Virus record (IMG/VR): IMGVR_UViG_3300049491_000169
Span: 1-29,972 of that record
Reading direction: 5' to 3' (one strand)
DNA from: a virus
DNA: 29,972 nucleotides
The notes beneath the pieces were generated by a model. The model was not told the DNA's origin and made no database searches. It was given only the letters and a program-made list of their open reading frames with translations. Below, piece after piece: positions 1-8,372 of this stretch. Position 1 is the stretch's first letter, and the number at the start of each line of letters is the position of its first letter. A program made the position numbers and the translations under genes.

Positions 1-101
1 TTCCACGAGGTGGCTGAGGTCTTGGTGACCGGAGTCGTGCTGGACGTTGCCGCGTAGTCGCTTCCGAGAGGCGTCCCGGCGAGGTAGCTGCCGCCGAGCA
101 T
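1..101 (-). CDS. Partial tail-region protein, N-terminus only
   Basis: An open frame starts at ATG (101-99) and runs off the left window edge after 33 codons, beginning MLGGSYLAGTPLGSDY. It starts 3 nt after the stop of the preceding fibre gene, in the arrangement TAG-CTC-ATG. The same junction occurs between the tape measure and the Dit-like gene, which supports this as a real coupled start. The LGGSYL..TPLG opening resembles the start of short proteins found among actinophage minor tail genes, but too little is visible to assign a function. No Shine-Dalgarno sequence is evident; re-initiation after the upstream stop is the likely mode. Confidence 0.55.
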   Translation of the reverse strand, partial: MLGGSYLAGTPLGSDYAATSSTTPVTKTSATSW

Positions 102-104
102 GAG

Positions 105-1157
105 CTACTGCCCCAGTGGGAATCGGTCGAGAAGGAAAGAGAAGAGATCCATGCCGACCGCGAGCGCTGTTGCGTTGTTCGTGCGGTATCCCCAGATCGG
201 CGAGAGGGCGGCGTTGTTCAGCGGCATCGTGACGCCCGCGGTTCCCGGGCCGAGTACGTTCGTTGCCTCGAACAGCAATGTGCCCGACGTGTTGAACCGA
301 CGCACGACGACGGTCGTCGCAGTCGATCCCGGGAGGTTCCAGATCTCCACCTCGTAGATGTCCGCAGACAGCGTGTTGGCGGGGAAGTTCGCCCCAAGGT
401 CAATCGGGGTCTGTGCCGCCGAGCCGCCGTAGTAGATCTTGAGGTTGGTGTCCGCTGCACCGTGGCCGACCCCGATGCAGTTCAGGAGGGTCGACGGCTC
501 GACGTTCGTCGGCGCACCCGTTGTCGTCGAGATGCCGGTGAACTGCCGAGCTCCCGCGACCGTTGCGGCGTCGGATGCCATGAAAACATGTCGCACGCGG
601 AACCCGCCGAGGGTGCCGTTGCCGAGCGAGACGATACCGCCGCCGAAGCGCCACGAGCACAGCGATCCCGTCGTCGAAGCAGAAGGGTAATTGACTCGCG
701 CCTGCCGCGTCAGCCAGTTCGTCGTCGCAAAGTTGCGCGCGACTGGGGTGCCGACGAACGTCAGCGCCGCGATGCCGAAGGAGCCCGGGACCGCGGTCGA
801 GTTTCCGACTGCGCGCCAGACGCCATATCGGGTGAAGATCTCCTCCATCTGATCGACAGAATCGAACCCGGCCTCGGTGAAGCCGTACATGATCTGATCG
901 CCGACGACAACAGTGCGCGCCGGGCTGCCCTCTTGTGCGCGCGTGATCGTCATGGTGTCGCTCGAGCGGTCGATGCACATGCCGATCTCGGCATTGGTGA
1001 CGGTGGGGCGCACGCCTGTCGGCCAGATGATGACCGGGAACGGAGCTACGGGAAAGTTTGCGCCCTCACCGGAGGCCACCACGAGCGAGGTGCCCGAGGT
1101 GGCCGGAGAAGGTGCTGTTGCGACTGTCGAGATCGCAAAGTTCTTGCGATGCGACAT
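105..1157 (-). CDS. Tail fibre / minor tail protein, 350 aa
   Basis: Residues about 12-95 form a domain I recognise from many phage tail fibres: a GTSLVVASGEG..FPVAPFPVIIWP opening, then EIGMCIDR, then ITRAQEGSPAR and VVGDQIMYG. A linker around 95-105 leads to a long beta-rich C-terminal region. That region holds APTNVEPSTLLNCIGVGHG, YYGGSAAQTPIDLGANFP and YRTNNATALAVGMD, motifs shared by fibre tip or lectin-like domains of unrelated phages. The protein is therefore probably at the tail tip and contacts the cell surface; the ligand is unknown. It starts 4 nt below the stop of the preceding gene. Family membership is recalled from motif patterns, not from a search. Confidence 0.75.
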   Translation of the reverse strand: MSHRKNFAISTVATAPSPATSGTSLVVASGEGANFPVAPFPVIIWPTGVRPTVTNAEIGMCIDRSSDTMTITRAQEGSPARTVVVGDQIMYGFTEAGFDSVDQMEEIFTRYGVWRAVGNSTAVPGSFGIAALTFVGTPVARNFATTNWLTRQARVNYPSASTTGSLCSWRFGGGIVSLGNGTLGGFRVRHVFMASDAATVAGARQFTGISTTTGAPTNVEPSTLLNCIGVGHGAADTNLKIYYGGSAAQTPIDLGANFPANTLSADIYEVEIWNLPGSTATTVVVRRFNTSGTLLFEATNVLGPGTAGVTMPLNNAALSPIWGYRTNNATALAVGMDLFSFLLDRFPLGQ

Positions 1158-1160
1158 GGA

Positions 1161-1703
1161 CTACGCCGCCGTGTCGCAGGAGATTCCGAAGGTCACGCCG
1201 TCGGCGTCGAGGGCCGCGGTGTTCGCTGCGGTGCGCCGGACCCAGAACGCCTTGACCTGACCTGCCGCGATGTTGCCGAGCGAAACGCCCGTGCCTGCCG
1301 TGGTGGGCGAAGAGAACGTCAGCGGTCCAGCGGGGGCCGTGGTCTCGCTGGCAATCTGCAACGCCTGAGCGGAAGCGTTCGCAAGGGCCGAAGCTGCGGT
1401 CGAGTCGGCGGCGACAGCGATGGCAGCGCCGCCCGCGACCTCTGCGGACAGGTAGACCACGGTGTTCTCCATGGTCAGCGTGGCGTGAGAGTTGTGCACG
1501 AACACACAGCGGTAGTCGACAGTCGACGCCGCGTTCTCCGCACCAGAGATGTTGTCGTAGAGGCCATTGAGCGCCGTGCCCAGAGCAGTCGTGGAGATGT
1601 ACTTGCCGAGAGATGCGTTGGGATCGGCCTGAGCCGTCGAGTTGCCTGCAGCGCCCGCGGTGGTCGCGAGCTTGAGGAGAATGTCTGCCGCGATGATCGC
1701 CAT
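1161..1703 (-). CDS. Minor tail / virion-associated protein, 180 aa
   Basis: The product begins MAIIAADILLKLATTAG, then has a SLGKYISTTAL segment and a YRCVFVHNSHATLTMENTVVYLS segment. This is an architecture I associate with phage minor tail proteins that sit beside the fibre genes. It is rich in Ala, Thr and Ser, with no transmembrane segment or signal peptide. The gene has a clear ribosome binding site, AAGGAG, 7 nt before the ATG, and a 69-nt gap separates it from the gene upstream. It is followed after 3 nt by the fibre gene, so the two probably act together at the tail tip. The biochemical role is unknown. Confidence 0.65.
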   Translation of the reverse strand: MAIIAADILLKLATTAGAAGNSTAQADPNASLGKYISTTALGTALNGLYDNISGAENAASTVDYRCVFVHNSHATLTMENTVVYLSAEVAGGAAIAVAADSTAASALANASAQALQIASETTAPAGPLTFSSPTTAGTGVSLGNIAAGQVKAFWVRRTAANTAALDADGVTFGISCDTAA

Positions 1704-1772
1704 GGTGAGCTCCTTAGAAACTTGTCGCTGTCAGCATACCGGCGTGCATAGCACACAGCGAGGTGATTTTGG

Positions 1773-3950
1773 TTAGACCTTGAGAATCCGTGCCGGGGTC
1801 GCCACGCCGAAGCTGATGACTCGACCGTCCGTGGCGGGTAGAACCGTCACTGAAACATCATCCGTGACAGTGCCGTTTGTGGCACGGAATACGAGCGCGC
1901 CGCCCACGAAATCTGCCGGGGCGACGAAGCTGCGGGCGAGCAAGCCCGAGCCGAGCAGGGTGACCGGCGTGCCAGAGACCTGAGACCAGACGGCAGATCC
2001 CGAGCTCGAGACCGCAGTCAGAGTGACGCTTGCCCATGGCTCCACGCTCGCCTGATCGACACCCGCATTCACGGAGCCGGCGAAGGCCAGTACTCCTACG
2101 GATACGTCGTCAGTCGTCGATCCGTTCGTAGCGCGGAACACGAGCGTTGACCCCGAGGGGCCAGATGGCGTGGTGAACGTCGCGACGTTGCCCACCTGCG
2201 TGAGGCTGACAACCGTTCCCGAGACCTGAGACCACACCACCGTCCCGCGCGATGTCGTAGCCGAGAGAGTGGCGAGTGATCCCGCCGCGAGCCCTGACTG
2301 ATCGGCGCCAGCGCTGACGTCGATGCCCTCAGAGCGGATGGCGAAGAGGAAGCCCTCACCAGAGCCGACGTTCGTGCCATCGGAAAGCCCGAATGCGCGC
2401 GCACCGGTGGCCCCCGCTGCAGAGAGCGCCTGCTGGTAAACCTCGAGTGTCGAGTCGCTGGTGCCCGTGGCCGTTTGTCCGCGGCCGACGAGAGTGAGAG
2501 CGGTCGACTCGGTGAACGTGCGTGGCGCGTTGGCCGTGGTGTTGTTGCCGAGGACCGCGACGAGAAGCTCGTTCGTGTCGATCGGCGAGATGCTCGTGAG
2601 GCTGAGCGCGGCCCCCGACGTGTTCGTGCCGGTGATTGTCGACACCGTGCCGACAGCCTCGACGACGCTCGCGGTGTATTCCCCATCGAGAATGCTCACG
2701 ATCGCGACGTGACGGCCCGAAGCCCCCGCTGCCCATGTGTACGTGGACGCGCCGCTGGTCGCGACCGGGTGCGTGTAGACCCCGATCCAGCCGACGGTCG
2801 TTGTCGCGCTCTCCGCGATCTTTGTCCACCCCGACTGAGGCGTGCCGTACTCCGCAGTGCCGACACGGTTCCACACGAACGCGATGAGCGTGTCGCCGAT
2901 GACCGCGTTGCCCGGCTTGGCAACCGAGACTGACGTACCCGATCCCGCGACCCCCGTGGTGACGTTGCCGGCACCCGTGCGGATCGCTGCCTGACTTGAC
3001 GAGGGCGGGGGCACGAAAGCATCGACGCTGATCGTCACGTCGTCGGTTGCCGCACCGTTTGTGGCTCGGAAGACGAGCGTGGCAGGGCTGCCGCCCGAAG
3101 GCGCGACGAACGTGGCAGTGAGCGCACCAGTCGACGTGATGGTGACCGCACCGCCCGAGACCTGTGACCACGAAGCTGCACCGCTCGAGCTTGTGGCCGC
3201 GAGGTAGACGACTGCCCCTGCAGGAATGGCCGACTGATCGGCGCCAGCGTCCACCGTGTCAGTCGTCGTGCCGTTGAGTACGAACATGAAGCCCTGCCCG
3301 GACGAGTTGTTCGCCCCAGCATCGACGACAAGGTGACGGTTGCCCGTAGCGCCTGAGACAGAGAGCGCCTCTTGCCCGACGTACAGCGAAGAGTCTGAGG
3401 CGGTCGTCGACGTCGCCACTGCCGCAACGTCCGTCATGCCGGCAGGTGGGTCGAAGCTGTGCGGGGCGGCCCCCGTGGTGTTCTGTCCACCGACCGCGAC
3501 GAGGAGCCCGCCGTTGTTCGCCGGTGAGATCGTCGGGAGGTTGAGCTCAGCCGCCGTGGTGCCGACGTTGATCAGGGTCGCGTAGCCGCCCGCGATGTCG
3601 AGCAGGCTCGCGTTGTTCGCATCATCGAGGATGCCGATCATGCCCGTGAGTCGGCCGCTCGTGGTGCCCGTCCATGCGTGGGTCGATGCCTCACCCGCCC
3701 CCGCGAGCTTGGCGTAGACGCCCATCCAACCGACGCTTGTCGCCGCACCGCTCGTGGTGATCAGGTTCCAGCCGGAGGGGATGCCGGTGAAGCCAGCCGT
3801 GGTGCCGTTGCGCGACCAGAGGATCGCGATCATCATGTCGCCCGTGACGACGTTCGCTGGCTTCGCGAGGGTCAGCGAAGTGGCCCCGCTCGCCGCGCCG
3901 GTAGAGGCGGTGGTGACGTTGCCAGTGCCGGTGCGAAGTGACGGGCTCAT
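1773..3950 (-). CDS. Modular tail protein with duplicated domain and three Ig/PKD-like repeats, 725 aa
   Basis: The protein is built from repeats. A domain of about 215-220 residues occurs twice, at 5-226 and 324-538. Both copies share RTG.GNVTT, SGWTKI/SGWNLI, VGW.GVY and ISP..N.LLVAV. Three Ig/PKD-like domains lie at about 233-310, 544-620 and 627-704. Each has (V/I).AG.DQ, then W.SQVSG-type WSQVSG, then LVFRATNG..TDDVS. The order is A-Ig-A'-Ig-Ig plus a short C-terminal tail. Ig-like modules on phage tails are known to bind carbohydrate weakly on the host surface, so an adhesin or tail-surface role is inferred. There is no catalytic motif. The start lies 7 nt below the stop of the tailspike gene. 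Confidence 0.7.
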   Translation of the reverse strand: MSPSLRTGTGNVTTASTGAASGATSLTLAKPANVVTGDMMIAILWSRNGTTAGFTGIPSGWNLITTSGAATSVGWMGVYAKLAGAGEASTHAWTGTTSGRLTGMIGILDDANNASLLDIAGGYATLINVGTTAAELNLPTISPANNGGLLVAVGGQNTTGAAPHSFDPPAGMTDVAAVATSTTASDSSLYVGQEALSVSGATGNRHLVVDAGANNSSGQGFMFVLNGTTTDTVDAGADQSAIPAGAVVYLAATSSSGAASWSQVSGGAVTITSTGALTATFVAPSGGSPATLVFRATNGAATDDVTISVDAFVPPPSSSQAAIRTGAGNVTTGVAGSGTSVSVAKPGNAVIGDTLIAFVWNRVGTAEYGTPQSGWTKIAESATTTVGWIGVYTHPVATSGASTYTWAAGASGRHVAIVSILDGEYTASVVEAVGTVSTITGTNTSGAALSLTSISPIDTNELLVAVLGNNTTANAPRTFTESTALTLVGRGQTATGTSDSTLEVYQQALSAAGATGARAFGLSDGTNVGSGEGFLFAIRSEGIDVSAGADQSGLAAGSLATLSATTSRGTVVWSQVSGTVVSLTQVGNVATFTTPSGPSGSTLVFRATNGSTTDDVSVGVLAFAGSVNAGVDQASVEPWASVTLTAVSSSGSAVWSQVSGTPVTLLGSGLLARSFVAPADFVGGALVFRATNGTVTDDVSVTVLPATDGRVISFGVATPARILKV

Positions 3951-3957
3951 GAGACTC

Positions 3958-5166
3958 CTATGCGGTGAGGACCGAGGTCTGCGGGTCGATCGTCAGGATA
4001 CGGCCAGCGGACGCCTGACGCAGCACGCCATCGTAGCCAGTGAAGCCATTGAGCCCCACCTTGATCGCGCCAGCCGCGACAGCCGAGCTCGCGTAGACGA
4101 GAGGCGTGGACGCCGGAGCCGCCGAGCCCGAGTTCGAGAAGTTGTTCCCCTGAATCACGATGCCGTTGCCACCCGTGACGTGGATGAAGCCGCGGTTGTT
4201 CGACTCGCCGCCGCTGCCGCCTGCCGGGTTGTTCATGCCGCCCTTGAACGAGCACTCCGTGATGAGGATGCGCGAGCCACCCGAGATGCGGAGGTTGGCG
4301 CCGGACACGGGATCGCTCGACTGGGAATCGAACTCGATCCCAGTGATGACCATGTTGTTCCCGCCCTCGATGGAGATCTGCCACGACTGCCCACGCGCGG
4401 TCGGCATGCACTGACCACCGATGTAGGACTTCTCCGCGATCGAGCGCACGAATGCCTTGGCGGTCGCCCCCCAGCCAGTGTTGTCCATGAACGACTGCCC
4501 ACCAACAAAGATCGCGTTCTCCGAGCCGCCGAAGAAGAACGGGCTCTCGGACATTGCCTGAGCGTGGAAGACGCCAGACACGGTGACACCGGTGCCGTAG
4601 CCCCACCAGAACGTGCGCATGTTCTTCACGCCACAGTTGTGAATGTTGAAGTACCAGAGCGTTGCACCCGCGAAGTCTCCGGTCATCGCGCGCTTGGGGA
4701 ACACGTCAGTCGACGAGCCGCCCACGAACATGATGCCGCTGATGTTGCCATCTCGAGGTGAGCCGTCGGAGGGGTAGCCCTGTGATGTCTGGCCCTCCGT
4801 CGGGAAGATGAAGATCGACGTGTTGGCCGCGCCCTGCCAGTTGATCGTGGTCTTGCGCGTGTACTCGCGCACCGGGCCGGGAGCGCCAACAAGCTGCAGC
4901 CCCGAGAAGAGCTTGATCGGCACCGAGATGTTGATCTGGCGTGCCGGGAAGTACACCGGGTTCAGGATGCCGCCCGCGTGTGCTTGGTGGTAGGCGTTCA
5001 TCGCGGTGACGCGCTCGTTGTCGGTCGCGCCGAAGCTGTCGAACGACTTCTGCCCCACGACGGTAGCCGGGGGCGTGGCAATGAGCGCGCGCACCTCGGC
5101 GTCGAGGCTCGTCGCGTAGTCGTACCACGAGGTGTCACCCGAGGTCGGGAAAGTGATGAGTGCCAT
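3958..5166 (-). CDS. Right-handed beta-helix tailspike-like protein, 402 aa
   Basis: Residues 40-100 carry the pectate-lyase-superfamily entry pattern: KSFDSFGATDNERVTAMNAY, then VYFPARQINISVPIKLFSGL and LVGAPGP. The remainder has repeated short strands with N/G turns, for example NISGIMFVGGS, ISIEGGNNMVITGIEF, LRISGGSRILITECSFKGG and ITGNGIVIQGNNF-like coils, as expected of a parallel beta-helix. Such phage proteins are usually trimeric tailspikes that bind or cleave surface polysaccharide. No catalytic residues can be named from sequence alone, so enzymatic activity is only a possibility. It sits between a 47-aa Gly-rich protein and the Ig-repeat protein in the receptor-binding cluster. Confidence 0.75.
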   Translation of the reverse strand: MALITFPTSGDTSWYDYATSLDAEVRALIATPPATVVGQKSFDSFGATDNERVTAMNAYHQAHAGGILNPVYFPARQINISVPIKLFSGLQLVGAPGPVREYTRKTTINWQGAANTSIFIFPTEGQTSQGYPSDGSPRDGNISGIMFVGGSSTDVFPKRAMTGDFAGATLWYFNIHNCGVKNMRTFWWGYGTGVTVSGVFHAQAMSESPFFFGGSENAIFVGGQSFMDNTGWGATAKAFVRSIAEKSYIGGQCMPTARGQSWQISIEGGNNMVITGIEFDSQSSDPVSGANLRISGGSRILITECSFKGGMNNPAGGSGGESNNRGFIHVTGGNGIVIQGNNFSNSGSAAPASTPLVYASSAVAAGAIKVGLNGFTGYDGVLRQASAGRILTIDPQTSVLTA

Positions 5167-5169
5167 TGC

Positions 5170-5313
5170 TTATCCTCCGAATGAAGTTGTGCCGAAAGCC
5201 TGTAGGCCAAAGCCCGCACCACCGCCGCCACCGGGGGCGACGTCGACAGGGATAGATGCTCGATCGCGTCGCTCGGCGTCGGGGAGGCGGACGACGTATG
5301 TTGCGCCGGCCAT
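5170..5313 (-). CDS. Small Gly-rich tail-cluster protein, 47 aa
   Basis: This short gene begins MAGATYVVRLPDAERRDRAS and ends with a low-complexity tail containing five consecutive Gly and then GFGLQAFGTTSFGG. Its ATG shares one base with the TAA stop of the upstream fibre gene (TAATG). Its TAA lies 3 nt before the ATG of the tailspike gene. The tight fit between two coupled genes is the main evidence that it is translated. Function is unknown. A flexible Gly tail suggests a linker or small virion-associated protein rather than an enzyme. Confidence 0.65.
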   Translation of the reverse strand: MAGATYVVRLPDAERRDRASIPVDVAPGGGGGAGFGLQAFGTTSFGG

Positions 5314-6197
5314 TAGCCCTGAATCCAGACGTCATTGGTGGCTGCCCACGAGGGAAGCGTGCCACCGGGGTTGCCGATGAAGGCCGCGGTGTCAGTCGAG
5401 GTGATGTCTGAGGGGCGACCCGAGACCGCCACGCCCTTGTAGGCCCACGCCGATCCCGTCCAGATGATGGGCACGAGAACCGCGGGGCGAACGCCGCCGA
5501 TGTTCGCATCCACGTAGTCCTTCGTCGCGATGCTGCTACCCACGGTGGGGGCAGGAGCGGTCGGAACGCCGGTCAGCGCGGGGCTGGCGAGTGGGGCGAG
5601 GAGGGCGAGGGTCGCGGCGAGGCCGGAGACCTTGGCTTGCGCGAAGCTGGCGTCGGGGACGACTGGTGCGCTCGAGAAGGTCTTTATCCCCGCGATTGTC
5701 TGAGCGCCGGTGAGCTTGACCACGGCCGAGTCAGCCGCAGCGCCACCGATGATGACGCGCTCTGCAGCCGTCAGCCACTTGCGGGTCGCGGATTCCGCGA
5801 TGTTGTCCGCGCCGAGCACGACGACACCGGTCTGGCTGTTGACCGAAGAGACGGCCCCGCCGCCACCGCCGCCGACTGCCGCAAACGTCCACTGCGCGCC
5901 ATCCCAGATGAGCCCCTCGCCAGTTGCGGGAGTGCCACCCTCAACGTCTGTGAGATCGAGAAGTCCGAGAGAGGCGGTCGCCGACAGGATGAACGGGTCT
6001 CCCGTGGTGCCCGACCCGAGCAGGGTCATGTTGACGCTCAGCGTGTCGTCGATCGTGAAGATGTCCGCGAGGTCCGGCGCGACCGCCGAGATGACGAACG
6101 GGTTCGCCGCCGTGCCAATGCCGGTGATCGTGATGCCGCCACCCGCGGTGAGCAGGCAGCCGCAGGATGAACCGGCGCAATTGCAGCCCTTTGCCAT
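5313..6197 (-). CDS. Tail fibre protein with N-terminal Cys motif, 294 aa
   Basis: The N-terminus, MAKGCNCAGSSCGCL, is Cys-rich (C5, C7, C12, C14). It is followed by GGGITITGIGTAANPFVIS and LLGSGTTGDPFILSA strands. The next gene upstream encodes a paralogue of this first 110 residues. After a seven-Gly run near residue 112 comes SSVNSQTGVVVLGADNI, a phage tail fibre motif. A TAERVIIGGAA..AVVKLTGAQTIAGIKTFSSAP region and a PLASPALTGVPTAPAP..GSSIATKDYVDANI segment follow, both common in fibre shafts. An AAGGAG-type site lies 6 nt before the ATG. The role is inferred to be a tail fibre or side-fibre component. Confidence 0.75.
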   Translation of the reverse strand: MAKGCNCAGSSCGCLLTAGGGITITGIGTAANPFVISAVAPDLADIFTIDDTLSVNMTLLGSGTTGDPFILSATASLGLLDLTDVEGGTPATGEGLIWDGAQWTFAAVGGGGGGAVSSVNSQTGVVVLGADNIAESATRKWLTAAERVIIGGAAADSAVVKLTGAQTIAGIKTFSSAPVVPDASFAQAKVSGLAATLALLAPLASPALTGVPTAPAPTVGSSIATKDYVDANIGGVRPAVLVPIIWTGSAWAYKGVAVSGRPSDITSTDTAAFIGNPGGTLPSWAATNDVWIQG

Positions 6198-6205
6198 GAT
6201 GCTCC

Positions 6206-6940
6206 TTACGAGTAGAACCAGAGGTCACCCGCGGCAGGCGCCGGCGACGTGGGGGCGATGGATGATCCCGGCGTGGAGTAGATGCGGTGCCCCGCGATCT
6301 TCCCAACGTCGAGGTTCTGCGGGTCGGTGATGGCCGACGCGACGTGGGTGTGCGCGGATGGGGTGAAGGTCGTCGGCTTTCCGGCGATGTCCGCCCAGTT
6401 CACGGTGCCGACGCCGGGGCGCGCTCGGAGCTCGCCGGACGAGTCGAGGTAGATCTCGAGGCCGATGTCAGGGTCCGAGCCAAGGGTGTTGAGCGGAGCG
6501 ACTCCCCAGACGCCTGAGACCTTGACGAGCAGGGGGCTGCCGACCGAGCCGATGCCAGCGATGCCGCCCGTGGCATTGACCGCACCAGCCGGGGCGACGG
6601 GCGGAATGTCGAACTCCCAGTGGCCGTCAGCGCCGACGCCAACCCACACGGGAACGTCGCCCACGTCGGGGCCACCCTCGGGGTCGTCGACATCAGCAAG
6701 CGCAGTGAGGCGCAGCGTGGCGTTGGCTTGCAGGACGAACGGGTCTTCGACCTGACCGGAGCCGGTGAGTGTGAGGTTGACCGAGGTCGTGTCACGGACG
6801 GTGAGGGACTGAGCGAAGTCAGGGAGATCGGCGGTGATGACGTAGGGATTCGTCAGCGTGCCGGAGCCCGACACGGCGATGCCGTCGCCCCCGACGATCA
6901 GGCACGAGCACGTCGTCTGATCGCAGCATCCCTTTGCCAT
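6206..6940 (-). CDS. Tail fibre protein, paralogue of the downstream Cys-motif protein, 244 aa
   Basis: It opens MAKGCCDQTTCSCLIVGG (C5, C6, C11, C13) and then has GIAVSGSGTLTNPYVITADLP and NLTLTGSGQVEDPFVLQANA. These align with the first 110 residues of its downstream neighbour. The C-terminal part includes NWADIAGKPTTFTPSAHTH, a motif frequent in phage fibres, and ends PAAGDLWFYS. I chose ATG 6940 over an in-frame GTG at 6952. The ATG gives the same MAKGC start as the paralogue, and a GAGGTGGGG site lies at suitable spacing. The stop is 8 nt from the next ATG. It is probably a fibre or baseplate-attached structural protein. Confidence 0.72.
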   Translation of the reverse strand: MAKGCCDQTTCSCLIVGGDGIAVSGSGTLTNPYVITADLPDFAQSLTVRDTTSVNLTLTGSGQVEDPFVLQANATLRLTALADVDDPEGGPDVGDVPVWVGVGADGHWEFDIPPVAPAGAVNATGGIAGIGSVGSPLLVKVSGVWGVAPLNTLGSDPDIGLEIYLDSSGELRARPGVGTVNWADIAGKPTTFTPSAHTHVASAITDPQNLDVGKIAGHRIYSTPGSSIAPTSPAPAAGDLWFYS

Positions 6941-6986
6941 CGTTGTCCCCACCTCACGCGGATAGTAGCTCTAGTACAGATACAGG

Positions 6987-7280
6987 CTAGACCCGAATCA
7001 TCCACTTGGTGCCCGACGGGGCCGTGAGATTCGGAAGATTGAACGTCGTCGTGCCGTTGCCGACGCCGTGGAAGGTGCCGATCGTGGCGAAGAGCGTGAC
7101 GTAAGTCGTCCGCGAAACAGCCGCTCCGTTGGCGTGCAGCCAGTTCGGAGGGATGAGGCCAGCGGTGAGCTTGCACTCGCCGACGACGGGGCCGGGAGTG
7201 CGCGAGCCCTCGAGCCCGCGGATGCGCTGCTCGATCTTGCGCATCCACTCGCGCATGCCAACGGGAACGGAATCACCCAT
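6987..7280 (-). CDS. Phage tail collar-domain protein, 97 aa
   Basis: Residues about 40-92 match the tail collar domain (PF07484 type): LIPPNWLHANGAAVSRTTY, LFATIGTFHGVGNGTTTF, then NLPNLTAP. In full-length fibres this domain caps the shaft and is preceded by long shaft repeats. Here only about 38 residues, including a charged stretch MREWMRKIEQRIRGLEG that may form a short coiled coil, precede it. The gene is therefore a stand-alone mini-collar, not a complete fibre. It starts one base after the stop of the hub-like gene. It probably plugs into another tail-tip component. Confidence 0.75.
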   Translation of the reverse strand: MGDSVPVGMREWMRKIEQRIRGLEGSRTPGPVVGECKLTAGLIPPNWLHANGAAVSRTTYVTLFATIGTFHGVGNGTTTFNLPNLTAPSGTKWMIRV

Positions 7281-7281
7281 C

Positions 7282-8370
7282 TCACACCTCCACGTCGTCG
7301 GACTCGGATGCCGGATACATGGTCACTTCGATCTTCTCGCCGCTGGCCTCTTCGGTGAACTTCACGGACTTGATCTTCTGCATTTGCTGGACGGGGCGGA
7401 TCTGCAGCGTCGCGCGCAGCGGCACGTAGACCCCCGGCACGAGGTCGGTGACCTTGAGCACCCCGTTCGGGTTGAGCGAGGAGTTGTCTGGCACTCGCAC
7501 CTGCAGCGGGGTCGGCAGGCGCCCGTCGAGGTTGCGCGCGGCCTGAGTCGCCATGATCGCAGCGCTCGGAGCGGAGCCATCCTCTTCCTCGTTGTACGGA
7601 GCAGACAGGATCTCGACCTCGCCGTAGTAAGCGTGGTTCCCGCCCGCCGATCCGTAGGTGCCCTGCTGGTCAGTGACGAATGCGGCCGTCGCGAGCTCCA
7701 TGCCGTAGACAGAGACGGTCATCTCGCCGAGGAAGTCGTTCTCGGTGACCACGCGCGTCATGCCGAGGGGTCGCGATGTGTCGATAAGGTGCACCGCGCG
7801 CCCGATCGTCACGTAATCCATGCCCGCCTTGGCAGCAAGCTGGTCGATGTGGTTGAACACGGTGTCCTGATACGGGTAGGTGTTCGTCGAAGTCTCGGCC
7901 TCATTCGGGAAGTGATGCTCGACGATGTGATCGAGCAGGTTGTAGCCGAGCGCCTCTTTGCGCGCGAGCTCGGCCATCATGATCCTGTACGCGCGACCGA
8001 CGACAGTCTCCGTGAGTGGGTGACGCGAGTCGTATCCGGCGTGCATGACCGTGCGGTACGAGTAGTGCATGACGTCGCGCGAGAACACGCCGACCCCCTC
8101 ACGGGTGTAGGCCAGTCGAGTGATCGGCCCCTCCCACACGCGCTCGTCACCACGGAAGATCGCGATCTCGTGACGCCCGGGCTCGATGAAGTTCAGCGTG
8201 TCGGCCTGAGCGGAGCAATACTGGCCCACGATGTTGACCGTGGACTCGCTGATCGCATCGCGTTCGCGGTTCCAGATCACCCGGCTCATGTCCTTGAGCT
8301 CTCGCAGTCGGCGCGTGCCGCCGCGATCCATGAGGAAGACAGAGTGACCGTCAATGCAGTCGGTAGGCAT
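7282..8370 (-). CDS. Baseplate hub-like minor tail protein, 362 aa
   Basis: The gene lies directly below the Dit-like gene, where siphoviruses encode their tail-associated hub protein (Tal/gp27-like). Its pattern resembles the ReqiPepy6 Gp37-like minor tail proteins of actinophages: an N-terminal strand region with VFLMDRGGTRRLRELKDMSR and WNRERDAIS; AQADTLNFIEPGRHEIAIFRGDERVWEGPI (about 54-83); FSRDVMHYSYRT; a long helix region; and a late NLDGRLPTPLQVRVPD segment typical of hub domains. No peptidase or lysozyme motif is visible. The product probably forms the ring at the tail tip on which fibres sit. The family assignment is from memory of the pattern. Confidence 0.65.
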   Translation of the reverse strand: MPTDCIDGHSVFLMDRGGTRRLRELKDMSRVIWNRERDAISESTVNIVGQYCSAQADTLNFIEPGRHEIAIFRGDERVWEGPITRLAYTREGVGVFSRDVMHYSYRTVMHAGYDSRHPLTETVVGRAYRIMMAELARKEALGYNLLDHIVEHHFPNEAETSTNTYPYQDTVFNHIDQLAAKAGMDYVTIGRAVHLIDTSRPLGMTRVVTENDFLGEMTVSVYGMELATAAFVTDQQGTYGSAGGNHAYYGEVEILSAPYNEEEDGSAPSAAIMATQAARNLDGRLPTPLQVRVPDNSSLNPNGVLKVTDLVPGVYVPLRATLQIRPVQQMQKIKSVKFTEEASGEKIEVTMYPASESDDVEV

Positions 8371-8372
8371 GG

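Noticed and set aside
1741-1772. Small dyad GTGC-TAT-GCAC and a TATGCT hexamer between two tail genes
   Set aside because: Only 4 bp of stem and no matching -35; not enough for a terminator or promoter call.
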